Shown here piece by piece: positions 34,154-42,999 of a stretch of 64,000 nucleotides of DNA; position 1 is the stretch's first letter, and every line of letters begins with the position of its first letter. The position numbers and the translations under genes are program-made. The stretch covers positions 21,407-85,406 of the forward strand of contig CACIGI010000003.1 in assembly GCA_902586125.1 (NCBI GenBank). Direction: 5' to 3'. The notes beneath the pieces were generated by a model. That model was not told the DNA's origin. It worked only from the letters and a program-made list of their open reading frames with translations, and searched no databases. Origin of the DNA: an uncultured Pelagibacteraceae bacterium. GTDB taxonomy: Bacteria; Pseudomonadota; Alphaproteobacteria; Pelagibacterales; Pelagibacteraceae.

Positions 34154-35062
34154 CTAAATTTTTTTTAAAAATTTATTTAGATCCACTGACTTTATTTTGT
34201 TCCAATCCATCATATTGCCTCTGCCCCAAGTAGATTGTCTCTTAGCGTATTGCCTAGTCTTTATTGATATTTTCTCAATTACCTCTGATATTCCTATTTT
34301 TTTCTCGAGATATTCTCTGATTTCTGCAATACCAATTGCCTTTGAGGCAGTTTTAACTCTTGGAACTTTTAATCTTATAAATTTTTTTACCTCTGATATA
34401 GCTCCATTTTTAATCATATCTTTAGTACGATCACTAATTCTCTTAACTAATTCAACTCTTGGATAATCAATGTAAATTTTTAAAAAATCATCATTTTCAT
34501 AATCAGATCGTGTACTTTTAAACCAATCGTAAATTGATATATTTGTAAACAATTTTACCTCATAGGCTCGAATTATTCTTTGAGTGTCTGTAGGTTTAAC
34601 AAAGTTTTTTGATATAGGATCTAACTTTATTAATTCTGAAAAAAACTTCTTTGTTCCAATTTTTTTATGTAACAACCTTATTTTTGATCTTAATCGAATT
34701 GGTATATTTGGAATGTTCACCAAACCCTCTGTTATTGCTTTAAAGTACAGTCCGGTACCACCCACAAGAATAGGTGTCTTATTTCTTTTTTTTATATCTA
34801 GAATTTTTTTATTAACTAATTTTAACCAATCCCCTGAAGAAAAGTTTTTTTTTACACTTTGAAATCCATATAAATGATGGTTAATATTCTTGTAATCCTT
34901 TGGGAGTGGTCTCGCAGATAAAATTTTTAATTCTTTATATACCTGCATGCTATCAGCATTTACAATTTCACCATTAATTTTTTTAGCTAGTTTAATTGCA
35001 AAATTAGATTTTCCAGATGCCGTGGGACCATAAATTAAAATAATCTTGGATTTGGAGTCCAT
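34154..35062 (-). CDS. miaA: tRNA dimethylallyltransferase
   Basis: IYGPTASGKSNFAIKLA, NADSMQVYKEL, LVGGTGLYFKAI. Confidence 0.95.
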   Translation of the reverse strand: MDSKSKIILIYGPTASGKSNFAIKLAKKINGEIVNADSMQVYKELKILSARPLPKDYKNINHHLYGFQSVKKNFSSGDWLKLVNKKILDIKKRNKTPILVGGTGLYFKAITEGLVNIPNIPIRLRSKIRLLHKKIGTKKFFSELIKLDPISKNFVKPTDTQRIIRAYEVKLFTNISIYDWFKSTRSDYENDDFLKIYIDYPRVELVKRISDRTKDMIKNGAISEVKKFIRLKVPRVKTASKAIGIAEIREYLEKKIGISEVIEKISIKTRQYAKRQSTWGRGNMMDWNKIKSVDLNKFLKKI

Positions 35063-35065
35063 TAA

Positions 35066-36469
35066 TTAATCTAATTTAACACCAATATATCGTCTCTGAT
35101 TTTGGCTATTATAAATAACTAATAAAATAGTTTTTTGACTACTATTTAAAACTTGTTCCACTATCTTGTTTAAATCATTTACATTTCTAATTTTTTTCTT
35201 TTGAGCTTCTAGAATGATACTGTTTACTTCAACAGAGCTTATTAAAGGACTATCATTTGCTATTTTAGTGACAACTAATCCAGATGTTTGATTAGGTAAA
35301 TTTCTTGACTTAATATCATCTTTAGTAAGTTGTCTCACAGTCACTTTCAAGTCTTTTATCTCAGTTTCCTTTGGGCCCTCTGTCTTTTCTGAAACTTTAA
35401 AGTCCTCTGAAGTTTCTAATCTTCCAAGAGTGACAATTTTAATAATTTCTTTTTTATCTCTCCAAATTTTTACTTCAACTCTTTTTCCAACCTCTGTTCT
35501 TGCAACAATCATTGGAAGTTCCTTCATCTGATTTATTTTTTTTCCATTAAATTCTAAAATGATATCTCCTGCTTTAACTCCAGCTTTGGCAGATGGACTA
35601 TTTTCTGCAACACTTGCAACCAAAGCACCACGCGGTTTATCTAATTTTTCAACTTCAGCAATTTCTTTTGTAACATCTTGAATTCTTACACCTAACCAAC
35701 CTCTTTTAGTTTCTCCAAACTCTATTAACTGATCAATAACTATTTTTGCACTATTCGAAGGTATTGAAAAACCAATTCCAATTGATCCGTTTCTTCCAAG
35801 TATGGCAGTATTAATTCCTATTACATTTCCATTCATATCAAACAAAGGTCCACCAGAGTTTCCTTGATTGATTGATGCATCAGTCTGAATATAATCTTCG
35901 TATCTAGTTAAACCTATCGATCTATTTCTTGCAGAGATAATTCCCGAGGTTACAGTACCTCCAAGACCAAAAGGATTTCCAATTGCTATGACCCAATCAC
36001 CAATTCTTGCTTTATCAGAGTCTCCAAATTTAACAGGTTTGAACTTTTCATTTGTCTCAAGTTGAAGAACAGCAATATCAGACAATGGATCAGCGCCTAG
36101 AACTTTAGCTTTAACTTCTTTGTCACCTACTCTTATGATAATATCATCGGCATCCTGAATTACATGATTGTTTGTAACAACAATACCTTTCTCATCTATA
36201 ATAAATCCTGAACCCAAAGCTGCTGATGGTCTTTCTTGTGGTGCTCCAAATTCTTTAAACATATCCTCAAATGGTGACCCTGGGGGAAATTGAAAAGGGA
36301 AAGGATTTGTTTGTGTTTTCACTATTGTGGTCGTTGAAATATTAACTACAGATGGCATCAACTCTTCCGCTAAATCAGCAAAAGAACTAGGATGATTTTG
36401 GGCGAATGATTTTAATTGAAGACCTATAATTAAAATAATCGCTGTAAATAACGTATTTATTCTACTCAT
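35066..36469 (-). CDS. degP: DegP/DegQ-type periplasmic serine protease (Do family)
   Basis: GSGFIIDEKGIVVTNNHVI, DIAVLQ, QTDASINQGNSGGPLFD; two PDZ regions. Confidence 0.94.
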   Translation of the reverse strand: MSRINTLFTAIILIIGLQLKSFAQNHPSSFADLAEELMPSVVNISTTTIVKTQTNPFPFQFPPGSPFEDMFKEFGAPQERPSAALGSGFIIDEKGIVVTNNHVIQDADDIIIRVGDKEVKAKVLGADPLSDIAVLQLETNEKFKPVKFGDSDKARIGDWVIAIGNPFGLGGTVTSGIISARNRSIGLTRYEDYIQTDASINQGNSGGPLFDMNGNVIGINTAILGRNGSIGIGFSIPSNSAKIVIDQLIEFGETKRGWLGVRIQDVTKEIAEVEKLDKPRGALVASVAENSPSAKAGVKAGDIILEFNGKKINQMKELPMIVARTEVGKRVEVKIWRDKKEIIKIVTLGRLETSEDFKVSEKTEGPKETEIKDLKVTVRQLTKDDIKSRNLPNQTSGLVVTKIANDSPLISSVEVNSIILEAQKKKIRNVNDLNKIVEQVLNSSQKTILLVIYNSQNQRRYIGVKLD

Positions 36470-36470
36470 T

Positions 36471-36656
36471 TTAGTTTTTCATATAGTAAATAATTATAAA
36501 ACCTAATACTGCAAAGATTAATCCACCTGATCTAAGTTGACTATCTTTTATAAGTTCTAACTTTTTTAACATACTTTTCATTTTTGATGGAAATATGGCA
36601 TATAAAATTCCCTCAATAAACAAGAATAGACCAAAGGCAATGATCAATTCCCTCAT
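36471..36656 (-). CDS. DUF2065 family small membrane protein
   Basis: 61 aa MRELIIAFGLFLFIEGILYAIFPSKMKSML; in hflKC-DUF2065-degP order. Confidence 0.85.
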   Translation of the reverse strand: MRELIIAFGLFLFIEGILYAIFPSKMKSMLKKLELIKDSQLRSGGLIFAVLGFIIIYYMKN

Positions 36657-36663
36657 TAAAATT

Positions 36664-37533
36664 CTATTGAGTTTTTGGTTTTATGTTTCCAAAAAATTTA
36701 AAGAACTCGCTATCAGGAGATAATATTAAGGACGTCTCTCCACCGATTAAAGCTTTTTCGTAAGCCTGCATGGCTCTGTAAAAAGCAAAAAATTCTGGAT
36801 CTTGTCCAAAAGCATTAGCGAAAATATTATTTCTTTTACCATCGCCTTCTCCTTTCATAATCTCAGATTTTTTTTGTGCGTCTGCTAAAATAACAGTCAC
36901 TTCTTTGTCAGCAGTTGATGTAATCGTTACCGCCATCTCAGCTCCTTTTGCTCTAAATTCTTTAGCTTCTCTCTCCCTCTCTGTTTGCATTCTTCTAAAG
37001 ATTGCATCACTGTTTGCTTGAGGGAGATCAGCACGTTTAATTCTTACATCTACAATTTCTATACCAAAGTTTTGTGCTTCATTGTTTACACCTTCTTGAA
37101 TTAGAGCCATTTGTTTTGTTCTATCCTCTGATAAAAGCGTTTGTAGTTCTTGCTGACCTAATACGTTCCTAATTCTTGAGTTAATAATTGTTGCTAATCT
37201 AGATCTTGCTACTCTTTCGTTTCCAACTGAAATATAAAACTTAAGAGGATCTACAATTTGAAACCTAGCAAAAGCATCAACAATTAATCTTTTTTGATCT
37301 GACGCAATAACCTCTTCAGGTGGTGTATCTAGATTTAAAATTCTTTTATCTAAAAATACGACGTTTTGAATAAATGGTAATTTAAAGTTTAGTCCAGGTT
37401 TTAATATTATTCTTTTTGGATCACCAAATTGAAGTACTATTGCTTGATTAACTTCTTTGACTACAAATATTGAAAAAAATAATGTTGCTGCAACTAAAAC
37501 GGCTAAACCTGCTATAATTTTTCCTGTTTTCAT
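36664..37533 (-). CDS. hflC: Protease modulator HflC
   Basis: SPFH/band 7 protein (VVKEVNQAIVLQFGDPKR...) following hflK. Confidence 0.94.
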   Translation of the reverse strand: MKTGKIIAGLAVLVAATLFFSIFVVKEVNQAIVLQFGDPKRIILKPGLNFKLPFIQNVVFLDKRILNLDTPPEEVIASDQKRLIVDAFARFQIVDPLKFYISVGNERVARSRLATIINSRIRNVLGQQELQTLLSEDRTKQMALIQEGVNNEAQNFGIEIVDVRIKRADLPQANSDAIFRRMQTEREREAKEFRAKGAEMAVTITSTADKEVTVILADAQKKSEIMKGEGDGKRNNIFANAFGQDPEFFAFYRAMQAYEKALIGGETSLILSPDSEFFKFFGNIKPKTQ

Positions 37534-37534
37534 C

Positions 37535-38644
37535 TTAATTCGTCGCTTTCTTTTTTAATTCTGGTAATGGCAAATATGGAACCACACCTGAGCCAGCATT
37601 TTTCTCAATTATCACTTTATCAATGTCAGCCAATACTTTTTCCATCGTCTCCAAGTACATCCTTTCTTGAGTTACAGATTTTGCTTTTTTATATTCATTA
37701 TAAATAGCTAAGAACCTGCTTGCTTCACCCTCTGCTTTAGCTACAACTTCTTTTTTATAAGCTTCTGCAGCTTGTAAAATCTTTGCTGCTTCTCCCCGCG
37801 CTCTTGGGATTACGTCATTAGCGTATGCTTCAGCTTCATTTTTTGATCTTTCCATGTCAGCCCTGGCAGCTTGCACATCACGAAACGCATCAATTACTTG
37901 ATCAGGTGGATCAGCTTTTTGCGTTTGAACTTGTGTAATTTGAATTCCTGATGTGTATTCGTCTAAAATCTTTTGAATTATTTCTTGTGTATCTGTCTCA
38001 ATTAAAGATCTTCCTTCAGTAAGAATTGGCTGAATATCAGATCTTGCAATTACTTCTCTCATTGCCGTTTCTGCTGCAGCTTTAACAGTTCCTTCTGGGT
38101 CTTGAATTTTAAATAAAAAATTACCGGCATCTTTAATTACCCAAAAAACAGAAAAATCTATGTTCACGATGTTTTCATCACCAGTAAGCATAAGACTTTC
38201 TTGAGGTACATCTGCTACACCTCCTGCAGCTGAAGAAAAACCACTATCTCTCTCCGACCTAAAACCAATATCTATTCGGTTAACCTTTGTAACTTTTGGT
38301 GTTAAAACAGTTTCTACAGGAAAAGGAATATGATAATTCAAACCTGGTTGGGTTGTTTTTACAAACTTTCCAAATCTCAAAACGACACCTTGTTCGTCAG
38401 GAAGTACTCTATAAAGACCACTTGCAAGCCATACAAAACCTAAAATAATTAAAACTAAAACAGCTTGCTTTCCCCCAGATGAACTTCCACCTGGTAAAAA
38501 CTTTTTAATCTTTTCTTGAAACTCTTTGATAATTTTATCTACATCAGGCGGTCTTGGACCTCTTCCAGAACCATTACCACTTCCACCACCACCTGGGGGT
38601 GATCCCCAAGGACTACCACCTCTTTGTTGAAAATCATCAGACAT
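37535..38644 (-). CDS. hflK: Protease modulator HflK
   Basis: Gly/Pro-rich N-terminus, TM, SPFH domain (VLPDEQGVVLRFGKFVKTTQPGLNYHIPFPVE). Confidence 0.94.
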   Translation of the reverse strand: MSDDFQQRGGSPWGSPPGGGGSGNGSGRGPRPPDVDKIIKEFQEKIKKFLPGGSSSGGKQAVLVLIILGFVWLASGLYRVLPDEQGVVLRFGKFVKTTQPGLNYHIPFPVETVLTPKVTKVNRIDIGFRSERDSGFSSAAGGVADVPQESLMLTGDENIVNIDFSVFWVIKDAGNFLFKIQDPEGTVKAAAETAMREVIARSDIQPILTEGRSLIETDTQEIIQKILDEYTSGIQITQVQTQKADPPDQVIDAFRDVQAARADMERSKNEAEAYANDVIPRARGEAAKILQAAEAYKKEVVAKAEGEASRFLAIYNEYKKAKSVTQERMYLETMEKVLADIDKVIIEKNAGSGVVPYLPLPELKKKATN

Positions 38645-38694
38645 AGACTATCTATATAGTGTCTAATTTGACAAAAACAAGCTAAGATCAAATA

Positions 38695-39519
38695 ATGCAA
38701 GATAAAAAGCCAGAACTAAGTGCCGCAACGAGCAAAGAAAGCGGAAGAAAGATATTCACAAAAAAACCAATTATTGGAACAAAGTTTACTATAGCTATTT
38801 CAAGTGCGAAAGGAGGTGTTGGAAAGTCAACTTTTGCCACTAATCTTGCAATAGCATTAAAACATATCGGATGCAAAGTTGGTTTGTTAGATGCAGATGT
38901 TTATGGACCCTCAATCCCAAAAATGTTTGGTATAAATGAAAAACCTAAAAGTGATGGCCAAAAACTAGATCCTATAATTAAATATGACATTCAGTGTATG
39001 TCTATTGGTTTCCTCACTGATCAACAAACTCCAATGATTTGGAGAGGTCCAATGGTAACCAGTGCAATTAGAACTTTTACCCAAAAAGTAAATTGGAAAG
39101 ATTTAGACTTTATAATTGTGGATATGCCTCCCGGTACAGGGGATACACAATTAACTTTCTCACAAGAAATTAAAATAGACGGAGCAATCATAGTCTCAAC
39201 ACCTCAAGAAGTGGCTTTATTAGATGTAAAAAGAGGAATAAAGATGTTTGATAAGCTAGGGGTAAAAATTTTAGGACTTGTAGACAATATGAGCTATTTT
39301 ATTGGAGATGATAAAAAAAAATATAAAATATTTGGTGAAGGTGGTGTTCGTAAAACCTCAGAGGAATTTAAAAAAGAATTTTTGGGAGAAATACCAATTA
39401 ACTCTGAAATAGGAAAGACAAGTGATAATGGGAAACCAATAGTTGAGGAAGATTCAAATAGTGAAATTTCGAAAATTTATCTAAATTTTGCTAATAAAAT
39501 TAAATCAACTTATCTTTAA
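38695..39519 (+). CDS. Mrp/ApbC family Fe-S carrier P-loop ATPase
   Basis: [51 protein letters not shown]. Confidence 0.93.
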   Translation: MQDKKPELSAATSKESGRKIFTKKPIIGTKFTIAISSAKGGVGKSTFATNLAIALKHIGCKVGLLDADVYGPSIPKMFGINEKPKSDGQKLDPIIKYDIQCMSIGFLTDQQTPMIWRGPMVTSAIRTFTQKVNWKDLDFIIVDMPPGTGDTQLTFSQEIKIDGAIIVSTPQEVALLDVKRGIKMFDKLGVKILGLVDNMSYFIGDDKKKYKIFGEGGVRKTSEEFKKEFLGEIPINSEIGKTSDNGKPIVEEDSNSEISKIYLNFANKIKSTYL

Positions 39520-40447
39520 GATTAAAAGCTTCCATCAATTCATTCCATTCTCTTTTTGACAAACCGGAATTTTCTAAATAGACATCTTCGCCTTTAATTA
39601 ATTTTTGTATAACAACATTTCCTTTGGCAGAAACTTCTGTGCCACCAACTCTGTAATCCATAAAAGCTTCATAGGTTGTTGGTACCCACCTTTTTAATGT
39701 ATCCAACATGATGTCAGCATAAACTCTAATTTCATATTGGGCATGACGATCTGCTCTTAATCTTAAAAAATTCATTAAATTTAAAAGATCTGTCTTCCAA
39801 TACCACTGAGTATAAGTATTTAATGTTAAATTCATTCTAGCAAGTTCCCTAGCCAAACCTTTTTTACTATCATCTATAGTAGATCCATCATATCTTTCAT
39901 TAAGCATAGTTTCATAATTGGAATACGTTCTTTCCGCATCATTTTTCAAAAGCTCTAAAACCTCTATTGCTTGAGTTCCCTCAATAACATCTCCCCTTCC
40001 TTGTCTATTACTTGTTGATTGAGCTGCTAAATTTTCAGAAGATGGTAAGTAAAATTCTTTATCTAAAATAGAATATCTTGCAGAATACTCATTAACATTT
40101 GCAGTTCTATGTCTTATCCATTGACGTGCTATAAAAATCGGTAATTTGACGTGATATTTAATTTCACACATTTCAAATGGTGTGCTGTGCCAGTGACGCA
40201 TCAAATATTTTATCAATCCGGCGTCTGTTGATACCTGCTTAGTTCCTTTTCCATAAGAAACTCTTGCAGCTTGAACAATAGACGTGTCATCACCCATATA
40301 ATCAACTACCCTTACAAAACCATGATCTAAAGCTGGTAGTGCCTCATAAAGAATATTTTCCAACTCTGATACCACAACCCTTTTTGTTTTATTACTTTGA
40401 GACTGCTGATTCTTAATTTCCGCAGATTGTTCCTTGGTTAATTTCAT
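39500..40447 (-). CDS. thyX: FAD-dependent thymidylate synthase ThyX
   Basis: [43 protein letters not shown] (ThyX motif). Start moved from 40570 to 40447 (MKLTKEQ). Confidence 0.94.
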   Translation of the reverse strand: MKLTKEQSAEIKNQQSQSNKTKRVVVSELENILYEALPALDHGFVRVVDYMGDDTSIVQAARVSYGKGTKQVSTDAGLIKYLMRHWHSTPFEMCEIKYHVKLPIFIARQWIRHRTANVNEYSARYSILDKEFYLPSSENLAAQSTSNRQGRGDVIEGTQAIEVLELLKNDAERTYSNYETMLNERYDGSTIDDSKKGLARELARMNLTLNTYTQWYWKTDLLNLMNFLRLRADRHAQYEIRVYADIMLDTLKRWVPTTYEAFMDYRVGGTEVSAKGNVVIQKLIKGEDVYLENSGLSKREWNELMEAFNLKDKLI

Positions 40448-40499
40448 GATTGTTATTGAATCTCTTGCAATTCCTTTTATATTAATAAAGTTGGTTTTC

Positions 40500-40569
40500 C
40501 AACTATGACGATAAACGAATTTCGTAATAACCATTGCGGACGTGGGGGCAGTACCCACCACCTCCACCA
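40500..40569 (+). ncRNA. ssrA: tmRNA acceptor (3') piece of a permuted two-piece tmRNA; 5' boundary approximate
   Basis: gcggacGTGGGggcagtaCCCACcacctccaCCA: T-arm-like hairpin and 3' CCA; CACCTCC pairs with GGGGGTG at 40582. Confidence 0.85.
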
Positions 40570-40581
40570 ATTACAACTTAT

Positions 40582-40755
40582 GGGGGTGAACTAGATTCGA
40601 CGGGTGACTAAAGGCTATTCTTTCGTTCGGAATTGTTCCTCCGTAAAGGGCTAATTTATAAATGCTAACGAAAGTTACGCAATTGCTGCTTAATTAATTT
40701 TTATTAATTGAGTAAACGGGGTACGGGGCACCTGGCAACAGAACGCCCCCTAAAA
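40582..40755 (+). ncRNA. ssrA: tmRNA coding (5') piece with tag ORF ANESYAIAA-stop; 3' boundary approximate
   Basis: GGGGGTGAACTAGATTCGACGGG tmRNA 5' signature; resume ORF GCT AAC GAA AGT TAC GCA ATT GCT GCT TAA at 40664-40693. Confidence 0.9.
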
Positions 40756-40826
40756 GTATTTTTTGTCGCTTAAAATTTGAAAAAATTATTTAGTAAAATT
40801 TTAATTAAAGGTGTAGGAAAGTTTAA

Positions 40827-42197
40827 ATGAAAATTAAAGTAAATTTTATTTATGTTTTAATAATAGCATTTTTAATTATTTTATTAATTTTAGGTCATCA
40901 AATTAATAAGCAGAATTCTGCATCCAAAAAAAATGAAATTTCAAATATAGTAAATCAACTTAAAACAAGAAATAATCAGCTAGCTAAAATACAAAAAAAT
41001 TTATTCGAAGATGGAAAAAACTTAAATGACATAATTAATAAAAAAGAGATCACTTTTGAAAATGTATTTAAAGATAGAAAACTTGATGGATTAAATAATT
41101 TTTCTTATTCAAAATATTCAACTAAAGATATTTTATTTAATGGTAATCGTGGTGCTACCGGCACAGCATATATTGACTTTTATAATAATGATAAAAATTT
41201 GTTAATCGCAACTTATGATGGAATTTTTGCATTTACTAATCTTAATAACTTAGAAAATTTTGTTAAAATAAACTCAAATATTAATTCAATAATAAAATAT
41301 GATAAATTTTATTTTCATGAACAATATGGCATTAAAGATATTCATATAAATAATAATAAATTGTACGTCTCATACATTGGTGAAAGAAAAGATAATTGTT
41401 ACGATCTTAAAATTATTTTTAGTGAATTGAATGAAAAATTTTTAAATTTTAGTTTGTTTTATCAAACATTAAATTGTGTTGATAAAAATAATAATCATGG
41501 ATTTTGGGCTCACCAAGGTGCAGGTGGAAGAATTGCTAATCTTGATAATTCAAACCTTTTATTTACCACAGGGGACTTTAGAAATAGACCTCTTTCGCAA
41601 GATATTCAAAGTGATTTTGGAAAAATATTAAAAATTAATATACGAAATAAGAAGTCTGAGGTTGTTTCCTTGGGTCATAGAAATCCACAAGGTTTATATT
41701 ACAGCAAAAAATTTGACTTTATTTTATCTACAGAGCATGGACCAAAAGGTGGTGACGAAATCAATATAAATAATAACCCTTTTTTAAAAGTTAAAAATTT
41801 TGGATGGCCAATCTCATCTTATGGAGAACATTATAAAAAAAATTATTCTGAAAAAATATTAAATGAAGCACCATTGAACAAATCTCATAAAAAATTTGGT
41901 TTTGAAGAACCTATTAAATATTTTGATCCATCGATTGGTATCAGTCAGACAATTTCCTTGAATAAAACAGATACAGAATTTTTAATTGGAGCAATGGGAA
42001 ATGAGATTGCCGATCAGGATTTAGGACTTCACTATATCAAGCTAAACGAGAAAAGAGATAAAGTTATAGATCATGATTACTTTTTACTCAATGAAAGAGT
42101 TAGGGATATGGTAGTTTCTAAAGATAAAAAGTTAATTATAATTTTTTTAGAGACCACAAGTTCAATATCAATTTTAAAAAAAATAGCTAATAATTAA
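40827..42197 (+). CDS. PQQ-dependent sugar (glucose/sorbosone) dehydrogenase-like protein, membrane-anchored
   Basis: N-terminal TM; GHRNPQGLYYSKKFDFILSTEHGPKGGDEIN and FGWPISSYGEHY typical of the GSDH fold. Confidence 0.75.
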   Translation: MKIKVNFIYVLIIAFLIILLILGHQINKQNSASKKNEISNIVNQLKTRNNQLAKIQKNLFEDGKNLNDIINKKEITFENVFKDRKLDGLNNFSYSKYSTKDILFNGNRGATGTAYIDFYNNDKNLLIATYDGIFAFTNLNNLENFVKINSNINSIIKYDKFYFHEQYGIKDIHINNNKLYVSYIGERKDNCYDLKIIFSELNEKFLNFSLFYQTLNCVDKNNNHGFWAHQGAGGRIANLDNSNLLFTTGDFRNRPLSQDIQSDFGKILKINIRNKKSEVVSLGHRNPQGLYYSKKFDFILSTEHGPKGGDEININNNPFLKVKNFGWPISSYGEHYKKNYSEKILNEAPLNKSHKKFGFEEPIKYFDPSIGISQTISLNKTDTEFLIGAMGNEIADQDLGLHYIKLNEKRDKVIDHDYFLLNERVRDMVVSKDKKLIIIFLETTSSISILKKIANN

Positions 42198-42198
42198 A

Positions 42199-42981
42199 TT
42201 AATTTTTAAATGAGATGTGAATTTTAGGTCCTCTTTTATAATTTCTGTAATCTAAACCTTTGATTGGGTAATTCCTTGTTGTTTTTTGTTTTTTTATCCT
42301 AAATTTTTTTGGATTAATTAATGTCATTTCAATTACTTGTGGTATCCCTTTACTATCGACACTACCATAATTATTTGCATTAATATGAATATTTCTTAGC
42401 TTAGATTTGTTTATAAAATCTTTTATTTTTTTTAAATTTTTTTTAAGATTATGAAATTCTATAATCACTAAATTTAGTTTATTAAAATTTTTATTTATTT
42501 CTTTTAAAACCTTATATTCATCACCTTCAATATCTACTTTCAAAACAATATCTTTATTATCTCCGATTGCCTCAGAAATGGTTATTTGATTATCTTGTTT
42601 TGTCTTTATCGAAACAATCTTTTTTAAATAATGTTTATTTTTACCTTTGAAAAAAGTTAAGTATTGCAAAAACTTGAAAACATCTAATATTTGATAAAGT
42701 TTAATTTTTTTCAATAACAATAAGGAAATAAAATCTTTTAAAAATCTATCAGCCCAAAATTTATTATTAACTGAGTGATCAAAAGCTAAAATTTTACAAT
42801 TATTATTATATTCTTGGAATTGTTTTTCAAAACTCCATTCGTCATCAAGTCCACAAGTAATAATTACTTTAGTTTTCCTAATAACACGTTTGTCAATGAC
42901 ATACCCTCCATCCGATTTTCTACCAAGTCTAATTAAATTAGATAAATCTGTGTGATAAGGTTTTAAAAAGGTTGGTAACAT
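42199..42981 (-). CDS. FkbM-family methyltransferase-like protein
   Basis: SDGGYVIDK, IITCGLDDEWSFEKQF, VLKVDIEGDEYKVLKEI. Confidence 0.7.
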   Translation of the reverse strand: MLPTFLKPYHTDLSNLIRLGRKSDGGYVIDKRVIRKTKVIITCGLDDEWSFEKQFQEYNNNCKILAFDHSVNNKFWADRFLKDFISLLLLKKIKLYQILDVFKFLQYLTFFKGKNKHYLKKIVSIKTKQDNQITISEAIGDNKDIVLKVDIEGDEYKVLKEINKNFNKLNLVIIEFHNLKKNLKKIKDFINKSKLRNIHINANNYGSVDSKGIPQVIEMTLINPKKFRIKKQKTTRNYPIKGLDYRNYKRGPKIHISFKN

Positions 42982-42999
42982 TTATAACTTAACTAAATT

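Noticed and set aside
38688-38876. Minus-strand ORF opposite the mrp start
   Set aside because: Antisense to the conserved P-loop region of Mrp.
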